DNA of 64,000 nt from Solirubrobacteraceae bacterium (lineage in GTDB: Bacteria > Actinomycetota > Thermoleophilia > Solirubrobacterales > Solirubrobacteraceae): assembly GCA_024711025.1 (NCBI GenBank), contig JANJTP010000016.1, positions 39,751-103,750 of the forward strand, read 5' to 3'. The notes beneath the pieces were generated by a model. The model saw nothing but the letters and a program-made list of their open reading frames with translations. It was not told where the DNA came from and searched no databases. How positions within the stretch are numbered: position 1 is the first letter of the stretch; the number at the start of each line of letters is the position of its first letter. A program made the position numbers and the translations under genes. This document shows, one piece after another, positions 52,446 to 59,804 of the stretch.

Positions 52446-53705
52446 GTGCGGATTCTGCGCCCCTTGCGCGACCGCGACTTCGCCCTGCTGTGGGCGGGGC
52501 TGACGATCTCGCTGCTGGGCGACGGCATCTATCTCGTGGCGATCGCCTGGCAGGTCTACGACCTGTCGAACACGCCGTCGGCGCTCGCCCTGGTCGGCCT
52601 CGCATGGTCGATCGGCCTGGCGGCGTTCCTGCTCGGCGGCGGCGTCGTCAGCGACCGCTTCGATCGCCGGCGCGTCATGGTCTTCGCCGACCTCGTCCGC
52701 GCCGTCGCGCTGCTGGCGATCGGCGTGCTGTCGGTCAGCGGCCGGCTCGAGCTGTGGCACCTGATCGCGCTGGTCGTCGTCTACGCCGGCGGCGAGGCGT
52801 TCTTCGGCCCGGCGCTCGGCGCGCTCGTGCCGGACATCCTGCGCGAGCGCCAGCTCGTCGAGGCGAACGCGCTCGAGCAGTTCATGCGCCAGACGTTCCG
52901 CAGGCTCGTCGGCCCGGCGCTCGGCGGCGGCGTCGTCGCCTGGGTCGGCCCCGGTGACGCGTTCCTGATCGACGCCGCGACGTTCGTCGCCTCGGCGGTC
53001 GCGATCGGGCTGATCCGCACGCGCTCGCGCGGCGCGCCGGCGAGCACGGGATCGCTGCGCCGCGAGATGGCCGAGGGGATCGCCTTCGTGCGCTCGCAGC
53101 GCTGGATCTGGGTGACGGTTCTCGTCTCCTCGGTGGCGCTGCTGCTCTTCTACGGGCCGATGGAGGTGCTGCTGCCGTACCTGATCCGCAACGAGCTCGG
53201 CGGCGGAGCCGGCGTCTTCGGGCTCGTGCTGGCGGCCGACGGGATCGGCGCGATCGTCGCGTCGCTGTGGCTCAGCCAGCGCGGCATGCCGCGTCGCTAC
53301 CTGACGGTCACGTACATCGCCTGGGGGCTCGCGACGCTGCCGGTCGCCGGCTATGCGCTGGCGACCGCGAGCTGGCAGCTGATGGCCCTGAGTGCGATCC
53401 ACGGCGCGCTGATCGCGCTCGGCCTTGTGATCTGGGGCACGCTGCTGCAGGTCCGCGTGCCGCCGGAGATGCGCGGCCGCGCGCGCAGCGTCGACTGGTT
53501 CGCGTCGATCGCCTTCGCCCCGCTCTCGTTCGCGCTGACCGCGCCGGTCGCGGGACTGCTCGGCGTGCGGACGACGCTGGTGCTCGCGGGCGTCGTTCCC
53601 GCACTCACGACGCTGGTGCTGTTCCTCGCCTTCCGCCTGCAGCGCGACGAGACGCCGCTGCCGGCGCCGCGGGGGCAGCTGGCGGAAGAGCCGGCGGCGG
53701 CGTAG
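52446..53705 (+). CDS. MFS transporter
   Basis: The 419-residue protein starts at a GTG and has twelve hydrophobic spans. The opening LRDRDFALLWAGLTISLLGD and the loop motif VVSDRFDRRRVMVFADLVRA (loop 2-3) fit the Entner-like efflux subgroup (MFS_3). A matching feature lies in the second half near MPRRYLTVTYIAWGLATLP. It is likely a drug or metabolite exporter. Its 3' end (about 53540-53705) has a decayed relative at 57433-57574 inside the downstream array. Confidence 0.93.
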   Translation: MRILRPLRDRDFALLWAGLTISLLGDGIYLVAIAWQVYDLSNTPSALALVGLAWSIGLAAFLLGGGVVSDRFDRRRVMVFADLVRAVALLAIGVLSVSGRLELWHLIALVVVYAGGEAFFGPALGALVPDILRERQLVEANALEQFMRQTFRRLVGPALGGGVVAWVGPGDAFLIDAATFVASAVAIGLIRTRSRGAPASTGSLRREMAEGIAFVRSQRWIWVTVLVSSVALLLFYGPMEVLLPYLIRNELGGGAGVFGLVLAADGIGAIVASLWLSQRGMPRRYLTVTYIAWGLATLPVAGYALATASWQLMALSAIHGALIALGLVIWGTLLQVRVPPEMRGRARSVDWFASIAFAPLSFALTAPVAGLLGVRTTLVLAGVVPALTTLVLFLAFRLQRDETPLPAPRGQLAEEPAAA

Positions 53706-53746
53706 CGGGCTCCCGGGCGCGACGAGACCCCGCAGCATCAGAGCCA

Positions 53747-54367
53747 TCATGCGCGACTCCCCGACTCGTTTCCGTCCGGCGCTTCGGGATCGCACTCGAA
53801 CCGCACGCCATGCCAGGCACCGAAGTCGGGTTCCTGCAACGCAACGAACAACGCACCCGGCCGGGCGTGCACGCGTACCGGCTCCCGGTGCATCCACGCG
53901 CGCTGCGGGCTCCATGGGAGCCGCCGTCTCCACGGCAGCCCAAGGTCCAAGCGCCACCGGCTGCGGTCTCGAGCGACGAACAGATCGGTCGCACCTTTCC
54001 AGACAAGCTCTTCGGGCGGCGCGACCTCCGGCGGATCACTGCAGACACCGCGCAGCGCCTCGGTAAACCAGCGCGGATGCCAACCCAGAAGGACGCGGTC
54101 GTCGGGACTCAGTGACACCGGACTGGTTCCAGACAGGAACCTCAGTATGCGACGCCCCGACTCCGCCCGGCTCTTCTCGAGCCCCTCCTCGAGCAGTCGT
54201 GGCGACAATAACCCGAGCTGGAGCGTCCCCTCTCCGGTCTGAAACGAGAACGTGCCGCTACCCGTGACATCCAGCTCGTCCGGCTCGCCTTCATGTGTCC
54301 AGATGTAATTGCTCACCTCGACAGATCGGCATACGAGATAACCTGTGATCAGGGCGTCGGTCAGCAT
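53747..54367 (-). CDS. RHS-linked family A protein, copy 4
   Basis: A 206-residue protein of a family I do not recognise. The start ATG at 54367 gives the length shared by the four copies. Features common to the family: WTHEGEPDELDVTGSGTFSF (about 24-43), SPRLLEEGLEKSRAESGRRI, the block LGWHPRWFTEALRGV, TDLFVARDRSRWRLDL and WSPQRAWMHREPVRV followed by LFVALQE. No signal peptide or membrane span is present, so it is probably cytoplasmic. It is the last gene of the RHS array, facing the MFS gene. An immunity function is inferred from context. Confidence 0.7.
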   Translation of the reverse strand: MLTDALITGYLVCRSVEVSNYIWTHEGEPDELDVTGSGTFSFQTGEGTLQLGLLSPRLLEEGLEKSRAESGRRILRFLSGTSPVSLSPDDRVLLGWHPRWFTEALRGVCSDPPEVAPPEELVWKGATDLFVARDRSRWRLDLGLPWRRRLPWSPQRAWMHREPVRVHARPGALFVALQEPDFGAWHGVRFECDPEAPDGNESGSRA

Positions 54368-54428
54368 ACTGTACACGAGCGTGCGCGGTGCCTCCCCCGG
54401 CCGGTGTGCCGTTACTCGTCGTTGCTTG

Positions 54429-55046
54429 TTACTCCTCAACGCGCACTCCGCCGCGCAGCTCGGAGTCGCACTCGAGCCGAACTGCGCTCCAGGCGCTCAC
54501 CGAGCCGCACTCCTGCAACGCAATGAAGAGCATGCCCCTGCTTCCTTTCACCCGTACTGGTTGCCTACGCCTCCAAGCACGCGCCGCGCTCCACGGAACC
54601 AAGTCCACCACCGGAAGCGAGACATCCAGGCGCCAGCGACTGTGCTGACGCGCGACGAGCAGATCCGTGACGCCCGTCCAGACGAGCCGCTCAGGAAGCG
54701 CGCCCGCCGGGAACTCCCCGCGAACGCCCCGCAACACCTCTACCCGCCAAAGTGGATGCCAGCCGAGGAGCACCCGATCGCTCACACTCGCCGACATCAT
54801 AACGGGCTTCGAGAGAGCCCTGATCATGCGACGCCCAGCCTCCGACCGACTTCTTGCGTCCCCTTCCTCGACGTGACGCGCGGAGAACATCGCGAACTCC
54901 ATCGTTCCCTCCCCCGTCACAAGCGAGAACGACCCGCGACCCGTCACATCTCGCCCATCAGGTGCCCCACCATGCGCCCACGCATAGTGGATCCCCTCCA
55001 CCGTCGGGCACGGCAAGTACGCCGCGAGCAACGCGTCAGCGAACAT
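54429..55046 (-). CDS. RHS-linked family A protein, copy 3
   Basis: The 205-residue protein begins MFADALLAAYLPCPTVEG, closely like copy 1. It has WAHGGAPDGRDVTGRGSFSL, LLGWHPLWRVEVLRGV, TDLLVARQHSRWRLDV, WSAARAWRRRQPVRV and LFIALQE. It lies directly after a decayed RHS fragment whose last bases (LRLIIS then stop) imitate the end of the main RHS gene before copy 1. That preserves an RHS-end/A-gene junction. No signal peptide. Function unknown; candidate immunity protein. Confidence 0.7.
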   Translation of the reverse strand: MFADALLAAYLPCPTVEGIHYAWAHGGAPDGRDVTGRGSFSLVTGEGTMEFAMFSARHVEEGDARSRSEAGRRMIRALSKPVMMSASVSDRVLLGWHPLWRVEVLRGVRGEFPAGALPERLVWTGVTDLLVARQHSRWRLDVSLPVVDLVPWSAARAWRRRQPVRVKGSRGMLFIALQECGSVSAWSAVRLECDSELRGGVRVEE

Positions 55047-55056
55047 ACCCTGAAAT

Positions 55057-55240
55057 GATCAGCCGTAGGCGCAGATTGTAGGCGTACCGGCGGTCATCGA
55101 CCGTCGCGCCCCCGCCGTCCATCGTAAGCGCACGGGTGAGCCGACTTAGATCGTCATACGTGTACGTGGTCTTGTTCTCATCCTTGTCAGTCACGCTCTG
55201 ACGCAGCCCGGTGTCCACGCCCATCCCGGGATCCGGTCGG
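55057..55240 (-). pseudogene. RHS/YD-repeat gene remnant
   Basis: On the minus strand the sequence encodes GVDTGLRQSVTDKDENKTTY, then TYDDLSRLTRALTMDGGGAT and DDRRYAYN. This parallels the main RHS gene at about 60494-60657 (GVDIGLRQSVTDKDGKKTAY). It then jumps to LRLIIS and a stop, matching the 3' end of the main gene. The rest of the gene is deleted. One end is fused into the 3' end of the B-family gene at 55187. Confidence 0.8.
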
Positions 55241-55915
55241 CATCAACAGCGTGTCGGTCGGCCATGGCGTCCCGCGCAGGGCAACCGGGGCGAGATCCAG
55301 CAGGTCGAGCGTCGCGTGCTGCACCCGGTGCTGCCCGCTGACCGACCGCAGGCCGAGCTGCGAGCTCAGGCGGACGTCGAGGTCCATCGGCCGCTCGCGA
55401 CGACGCCAACGCGATCTGAGGCCCGTCGCGAGACGCGCGCGGCCCGAGACAACACGCAGGCGATCCCGATCACGCTCCCGGACCGACGCCGGATCGCGAA
55501 GCAGATCCAGCCACCACAGCGGATTCGGCCAAAACGCCCCCGGCCGGGCGGCTTGGGCGACGGGCGTTCCAGCAGGCCCGAGCATGAGCTCGTCGTCGTC
55601 GACCCAACACACCAGCTCGTCCCCGCAAGACTCCCCGCCAAGCTCGACGGATCGCAGCTCACCCGAGGCGCCAGGCGCCGACTCCTCGACGCAGCAGCGA
55701 GCGCCAAGCCACACCCGACGCGCACCGTAGTCGAGCACGCCCGTGCACTCCCAACGCATGCTCGGCCGGACTCGACCGATCGACCGCAGCACCTCATCGA
55801 CCTCCGCCGCGACGATCCCCAGCCGATAGCGCACGCGAACCGAGCCGGCAGCGCCGAGCAGCTCAAGCGAGCGAGCCAGACTGCCTCGCAGCAAGCGGTC
55901 AGCCGCACCGGTCAT
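55187..55915 (-). CDS. RHS-linked family B protein, copy 3 (C-terminus altered)
   Basis: From the ATG at 55915 the product is 242 residues. The family B pattern is visible: GSVRVRYRLGIV, WECTGVLDYGARRVWLG, FWPNPLWWLDLLRDPASV, RLRVVSGRARLATG and RSRWRRRERPMDLDVRLSS. The layout of a short strand pair, then 'WLDLL...RVV' and Arg-rich strands, loosely resembles the LolA/LppX fold. The natural end WPTDTLLMPTG is followed by residues encoded by the RHS remnant (GRGHRAASERD), so the original stop is lost. No signal peptide. Confidence 0.65.
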   Translation of the reverse strand: MTGAADRLLRGSLARSLELLGAAGSVRVRYRLGIVAAEVDEVLRSIGRVRPSMRWECTGVLDYGARRVWLGARCCVEESAPGASGELRSVELGGESCGDELVCWVDDDELMLGPAGTPVAQAARPGAFWPNPLWWLDLLRDPASVRERDRDRLRVVSGRARLATGLRSRWRRRERPMDLDVRLSSQLGLRSVSGQHRVQHATLDLLDLAPVALRGTPWPTDTLLMPTGSRDGRGHRAASERD

Positions 55916-56026
55916 CGGCGACGGTGCCCGCGGGCCCTCATCGTGCGTGCCGGAGCCTCCACGACGTGTACGCACGCCGATCTCGCCGCGCGCCATGCCC
56001 CACGCCTTCGCATCGCTGCTCCCCGC

Positions 56027-57325
56027 TCAAGCGACAATTTGCGCATCGTCGCGAGCCAGCGTCAGCGTGAAGCGCACCGCCTCGAAGGCCCCGGTGACGC
56101 TCGTCACGCGGCCCATCCCGTCAAGGTCGTAGAGAAGCTCGATCCCCGGGGGTCGCACGAGCTGTCCGCGTAGCCCGCTGCCCGGGTGGCGGCGCATCAG
56201 CTCGACTCGCGCGACGACGCTCAGCCGCCCGTCGTCCGCCGTCACCTCCTCCGGATCGGCCAGGAGGTCCAGGAGCCAGATGACGTTCGGCAGCCAGGCG
56301 ATCGCGCCTCTCGAGGGTGTCAGCAGCCGGCCACCCGGCGGCCGCAGCCAACTGCGATAGCGCTTGAAGCTGTACTGCGTCCCGTCGTCGCACGTGAAGC
56401 CGGCCTGGCGCGTGCCGTAGTCAACGCTCCCCGAGCAGCGCAGGGCGAGCGAGGCGACGATCGGCCGACCGAGCTCGACGAGCAGCTTGCGCATGTCCCG
56501 CGAGAGCTCGGCAACGTCGATGGCGTAGTCCGCGGAGAGAGGGCCGGCGCCCGCCAGCTCGTCGAGGGCGGCGGCCAGATCGGCTCCCGGCCCTCTCCCT
56601 CCCGGCGCGCGATCGTGCGGGCCTGGCGCCTCGCGGCCTTCCTGACCGTCCCCGGAGTCGCCACCGCCAGACGGGCGTGCCTCCGCCCGACCCGGCCCCT
56701 GTGAGCGCTCCATCGAGACGCCGGCCATTGGTTGAGGCGGGCGTGCCTCTTCGACGCCGCCGCCGACGTACTCCAGCTCGAGCGAGAAGCGAAACAGCAG
56801 GTAGCCGCCGTCGACGGCGCGCAGCCGTCCCTCGTCGTCGAGCGAGCACGTCAAATCGGTAGCCGGAGGCCGTCGCCGGCGCCCGATCCGGCCTATTCCA
56901 GGACGCCCGCGCAGCAGCGCGTCCCGAGCGGTGACCCGCAGCCGCCCCTCATCGGCTACGACCTCCTCGGGGTCGGCCAGAAGGTCGAGGATCCAGATGA
57001 CGTTCGGCAGCCACGCGATGTCGCCGTTGCGCTGCGTGACCTCCGCCTCTCCCCCCTCGCTGACCCAGCCGCGATAGCCGTCGAACCGATACGCCATCCC
57101 CTCCGAGCACTCCAGGGACGCCTCGCGCCGCCCGTAGTCGACCGTCCCTGTGCACCACGACACATCCGGGCCGCCGAGATCCAGCCCGATGCTCGCCATC
57201 GCCGCGAGAACCTCCTCGGACACGGCCGTCTCGTCGACCGTGTGCCGCACCGCCACCGACCCCGCTCGCGCGAGCTCAACGAGCGCCGCGACCACATCAT
57301 CTCGCAACTCAACCCCTGAGCTCAT
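56027..57325 (-). CDS. RHS-linked family B protein, fused tandem copy
   Basis: The ATG at 57325 gives 432 residues (a GTG at 57364 is possible). Two homologous halves of about 190 residues are joined by a Gly/Pro/Arg-rich linker (about 205-255). First half: WCTGTVDYGRREASLEC and IAWLPNVIWILDLLADPEEV. Second half: RCSGSVDYGTRQAGFTC and IAWLPNVIWLLDLLADPEEV. Each ends with Leu-rich strands such as FEAVRFTLTL. The halves are more alike to each other than to copies 1 and 3, so the duplication is internal. LppX/LolA-like fold is a guess. No signal peptide. Confidence 0.65.
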   Translation of the reverse strand: MSSGVELRDDVVAALVELARAGSVAVRHTVDETAVSEEVLAAMASIGLDLGGPDVSWCTGTVDYGRREASLECSEGMAYRFDGYRGWVSEGGEAEVTQRNGDIAWLPNVIWILDLLADPEEVVADEGRLRVTARDALLRGRPGIGRIGRRRRPPATDLTCSLDDEGRLRAVDGGYLLFRFSLELEYVGGGVEEARPPQPMAGVSMERSQGPGRAEARPSGGGDSGDGQEGREAPGPHDRAPGGRGPGADLAAALDELAGAGPLSADYAIDVAELSRDMRKLLVELGRPIVASLALRCSGSVDYGTRQAGFTCDDGTQYSFKRYRSWLRPPGGRLLTPSRGAIAWLPNVIWLLDLLADPEEVTADDGRLSVVARVELMRRHPGSGLRGQLVRPPGIELLYDLDGMGRVTSVTGAFEAVRFTLTLARDDAQIVA

Positions 57326-57432
57326 CGACAGCGACGGTGTACTCGACAGCGAGCGGCCCCGCACTCGCTAGGTGCTCGAGCGCGACAGCGACATCGTCTC
57401 CCGGCATGGCGCTCATCATCCACCTCGGCGAG

Positions 57433-57574
57433 CTTGCTCGCCGCTCGCAGAGGCTTGTGCTCGCCGGCGTGGCCCCGGCGCCGCCGGTCCTCGCTTTGCT
57501 CGCCTTGCGCTTGCAGCGCAGCGAGACCCCGCCGCCCGCAACGCGGCGCCGCTCACCGAACAGCCGGCGTCCCC
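57433..57574 (+). pseudogene. Remnant of the MFS transporter 3' end
   Basis: The plus-strand frame reads RLVLAGVAPAPPVLALLALR followed by LQRSETPPPATR. The MFS gene ends with TTLVLAGVVPALTTLVLFLA, then FRLQRDETPLPAPRG. Alignment by eye supports common origin. Just beyond it, in opposite orientation, lies A copy 2, as A copy 4 lies beyond the MFS gene itself. This supports duplication of the MFS-end plus A-gene segment. Confidence 0.6.
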
Positions 57575-57602
57575 GATCCGCGAGAGCGACCTGGCGACGG
57601 CG

Positions 57603-58223
57603 CTACACGACATCGCGTTCACCGACGGGACACTCGAATCGCGCTCCGTACCACATGGAGCGCACCCCCGACTTCGTCATGGCCTTCAACGCGATGAACA
57701 ACACGCCCGGCGCTGCATGAATCCGCAGTGGCTGCCGATGCACCCAAGTGCGCGCCTTGCTCCACGGAAGCCACTCAAGTCGCAGTAGCGGGATCACCAG
57801 ATGTGAGCGGCTGCGTCGCCGTGCTACGAATAGGTCCGTGAGACCCTCCCAGTCCACCGACTCATCAGCCTCGCCCGTTGGTGGCTCGCCCGGGATGCCG
57901 CGCAGCACCTCGATGAACCAGCGCGGATCGTGATTACGTAGGGCACGATCAGCCGCGTTCAGCGATATCGACTCCTCCTCGCTCAGCAGACTGAACATTC
58001 GCTTCGCCGCGTCGCTCCGACTCTCGCGCAGACCCTCATCTCGCATCCGTGGTGAAAAGAAGGCTCCCTGAATCGCGCCGCTACCAGTCGCAAAGGAGAC
58101 CTCCCCGTGGCCCGTCACATCCTGCTCATCCGGCTCGCCGACGTGAGTCCACGCGTACATCGTCACGTACACCGGATCGCAGGGCAAATACCGCCCCCGC
58201 AGGACATCACTCCAATCGGTCAC
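57603..58223 (-). CDS. RHS-linked family A protein, copy 2
   Basis: A GTG at 58223 gives 206 residues, matching the other copies. Family features: WTHVGEPDEQDVTGHGEVSF, SPRMRDEGLRESRSDAAKRM, NHDPRWFIEVLRGIPGEPP, TDLFVARRRSRSHLVI, WSKARTWVHRQPLRI and LFIALKA. It lies 52 bases after family B copy 1 and before the fused B gene, so A and B genes alternate. Codon use is less GC-rich than housekeeping neighbours. Function unknown; candidate immunity protein. Confidence 0.7.
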   Translation of the reverse strand: MTDWSDVLRGRYLPCDPVYVTMYAWTHVGEPDEQDVTGHGEVSFATGSGAIQGAFFSPRMRDEGLRESRSDAAKRMFSLLSEEESISLNAADRALRNHDPRWFIEVLRGIPGEPPTGEADESVDWEGLTDLFVARRRSRSHLVIPLLRLEWLPWSKARTWVHRQPLRIHAAPGVLFIALKAMTKSGVRSMWYGARFECPVGERDVV

Positions 58224-58275
58224 AAGAGGGCCCAAATCCAAGCGTACGTATCGCGCTCTCCCTTGGCAGGCGAAG

Positions 58276-58878
58276 TCAGGACGGGGCGCCCGTCGGCAAG
58301 AACAACGTATCCGTCGGCCACGACGGCTCGTCCGCATGGCCCAAGATGTCCAGCTCGGCTTGGACGGCCTTGTATAGCGCTCTGACGGACTGCACGCCGA
58401 ACTCCGCGCTCAACGTCACATCGAGCTCTACCGCGCGCTCCCGCCGACGCCAGCGTGATCGCGGACCGGTCGGCAGGCGCGTCCGACCGGAAACCACCCG
58501 AAGGTGCTCATCCTCACCGACGCCGACCTCCGCGGGCATACTCAGCAAGTTCAGCCACCACAACGGGTTCGGCCAGAACTCACCGGGCTCGACCGCCTCG
58601 TCGATCGCCATTCCCTGAGGCCCTAGGACCAGCCGGCTGTCATCGACCCAGCACACGCACTCATCCCCACAGGATCGGGCGCTCAACAGCGCTCGGCGCA
58701 CGTCGTAGTCGAGAACGCCTGTGCAGTCCCAAGGAATCGGCGGCGGGAGGGATCGGCCGATCGACCGATGCGCCTCCTCGGTCTGCGGACTAGAGACACC
58801 AACCGCCAGCCGATATCGCACACGCACGGGTCCAGCTAGACGCAAACTCTCGAGCGCTTCTGGCAGGCGCAGTTGCAT
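58276..58878 (-). CDS. RHS-linked family B protein, copy 1
   Basis: The 200-residue product starts MQLRLPEALESLRLAGPVRV. It shows PWDCTGVLDYDVRRALLSAR, CVCWVDDSRLVLGPQG, FWPNPLWWLNLLSMPAEV, LRVVSGRTRLPTGPRSRWRR and ends WPTDTLFLPTGAPS. It keeps the intact ending that copy 3 has lost. It follows A copy 1 by 85 bases on the same strand. No signal peptide or lipobox is present, unlike true LppX/LolA-type lipoproteins. Function is unknown. Confidence 0.68.
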   Translation of the reverse strand: MQLRLPEALESLRLAGPVRVRYRLAVGVSSPQTEEAHRSIGRSLPPPIPWDCTGVLDYDVRRALLSARSCGDECVCWVDDSRLVLGPQGMAIDEAVEPGEFWPNPLWWLNLLSMPAEVGVGEDEHLRVVSGRTRLPTGPRSRWRRRERAVELDVTLSAEFGVQSVRALYKAVQAELDILGHADEPSWPTDTLFLPTGAPS

Positions 58879-58963
58879 CAGCTCATCCCGAGGGCAGAGC
58901 CGACTCGGCTCCCCGTGCCACTGAAGTCTTCACGGGGCCGAGCGCCGTGTGCTGCCGTAGCCG

Positions 58964-59587
58964 TCACGCACCACTCCCCGACTCGTCCCCCTCTGGCCGT
59001 TCGGGCGGGCACTCGAACCGAACTGCGGTCCATGCGCTCGCCGAGTCGCATTCCTGCAGCGCAATGAAGAGCGCGCCCTTACCCCCGGTCACCCGCACGG
59101 GCTGCCTGTGCATCCAGGCCCGCTCCCGACTCCACGGCAGCCACTGTGTCCCTCGCAGGGGTATCGTCAGGCGCCACCGGCTGCGTCGGCGCGCGACAAA
59201 CAGATCTGTTATCCCTTGCCAGGTGAACTCCTCAAGAAGAGCGGTCGGTGGTGGTTCATCACGAACACCGCGTAGGATTTCGACGCACCACCGCGGATTG
59301 TCATCTCGCAGGGTACCCTCAATCGGACTCAGCGTGACCGTATAGCTCTCACCCATCGCCCTGAATATGCGCCGGGCCATCTCCGCTCGGCTTTGCTTGA
59401 GCCCCTCCTCAAGTAGCCGTGGTGGCAGCATCGTAGTCACTAGCGTCCCTTGCCCCGTCCTGAAAGAGAACTGACCTCTCCCCCTGATATCTTGCTCGTC
59501 GGGCTGACCTGCATGAGTCCATGCGTACTCGATCACTTCGATCGTCTGACACGGCAAATACCGTTCGATCAGGGCATCGGCGAACAT
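58964..59587 (-). CDS. RHS-linked family A protein, copy 1 (coupled to RHS)
   Basis: The 207-residue protein starts MFADALIERYLPCQTIEV. Its ATG lies one base after the RHS stop (TAA C ATG), so it is almost certainly co-translated with the RHS protein. Family features: WTHAGQPDEQDIRGRGQFSF, PPRLLEEGLKQSRAEMARRI, DDNPRWCVEILRGVRDEPP, TDLFVARRRSRWRLTI, WSRERAWMHRQPVRV and LFIALQE. It has no signal peptide. The position is that of an immunity gene for the RHS tip. No known immunity family was recognised. Confidence 0.75.
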   Translation of the reverse strand: MFADALIERYLPCQTIEVIEYAWTHAGQPDEQDIRGRGQFSFRTGQGTLVTTMLPPRLLEEGLKQSRAEMARRIFRAMGESYTVTLSPIEGTLRDDNPRWCVEILRGVRDEPPPTALLEEFTWQGITDLFVARRRSRWRLTIPLRGTQWLPWSRERAWMHRQPVRVTGGKGALFIALQECDSASAWTAVRFECPPERPEGDESGSGA

Positions 59588-59588
59588 G

Positions 59589-59804
59589 TTACGAGATGAT
59601 CAGGCGCCAGGGACGGCGTCGTACTCCTCTGTATATACATCCGATGCCGCACCTGTATCCTTTCCAACTACAATAGTGCCGCAGGCACGTGAGAGCCGAA
59701 AGCGCCCCTTTCGAGTTCAGGAGACATTGTTGCGCGCTACTGTACTGTTTCGGACCGCAGTGGGCGCGTAGGCATCCCCTCAAGCACGACCAAGTTGACG
59801 AACA
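59589..59804 (-). other. RHS C-terminal tip: nine-cysteine, low-GC module
   Basis: The 71 residues after the core motif have cysteines at tip positions 1, 7, 11, 16, 27, 40, 45, 52 and 56. Two clusters are visible (CLRGCLRAHC and CLRHYCSWKGYRCGIGC), and the tip ends with a basic RRRPWRLIIS. Hand count over 59581-59760 gives about 55% GC, against roughly 70% for the housekeeping DNA. A sharp composition change right after the core is typical of exchangeable RHS tips. No known toxin domain is recognised. Confidence 0.7.
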
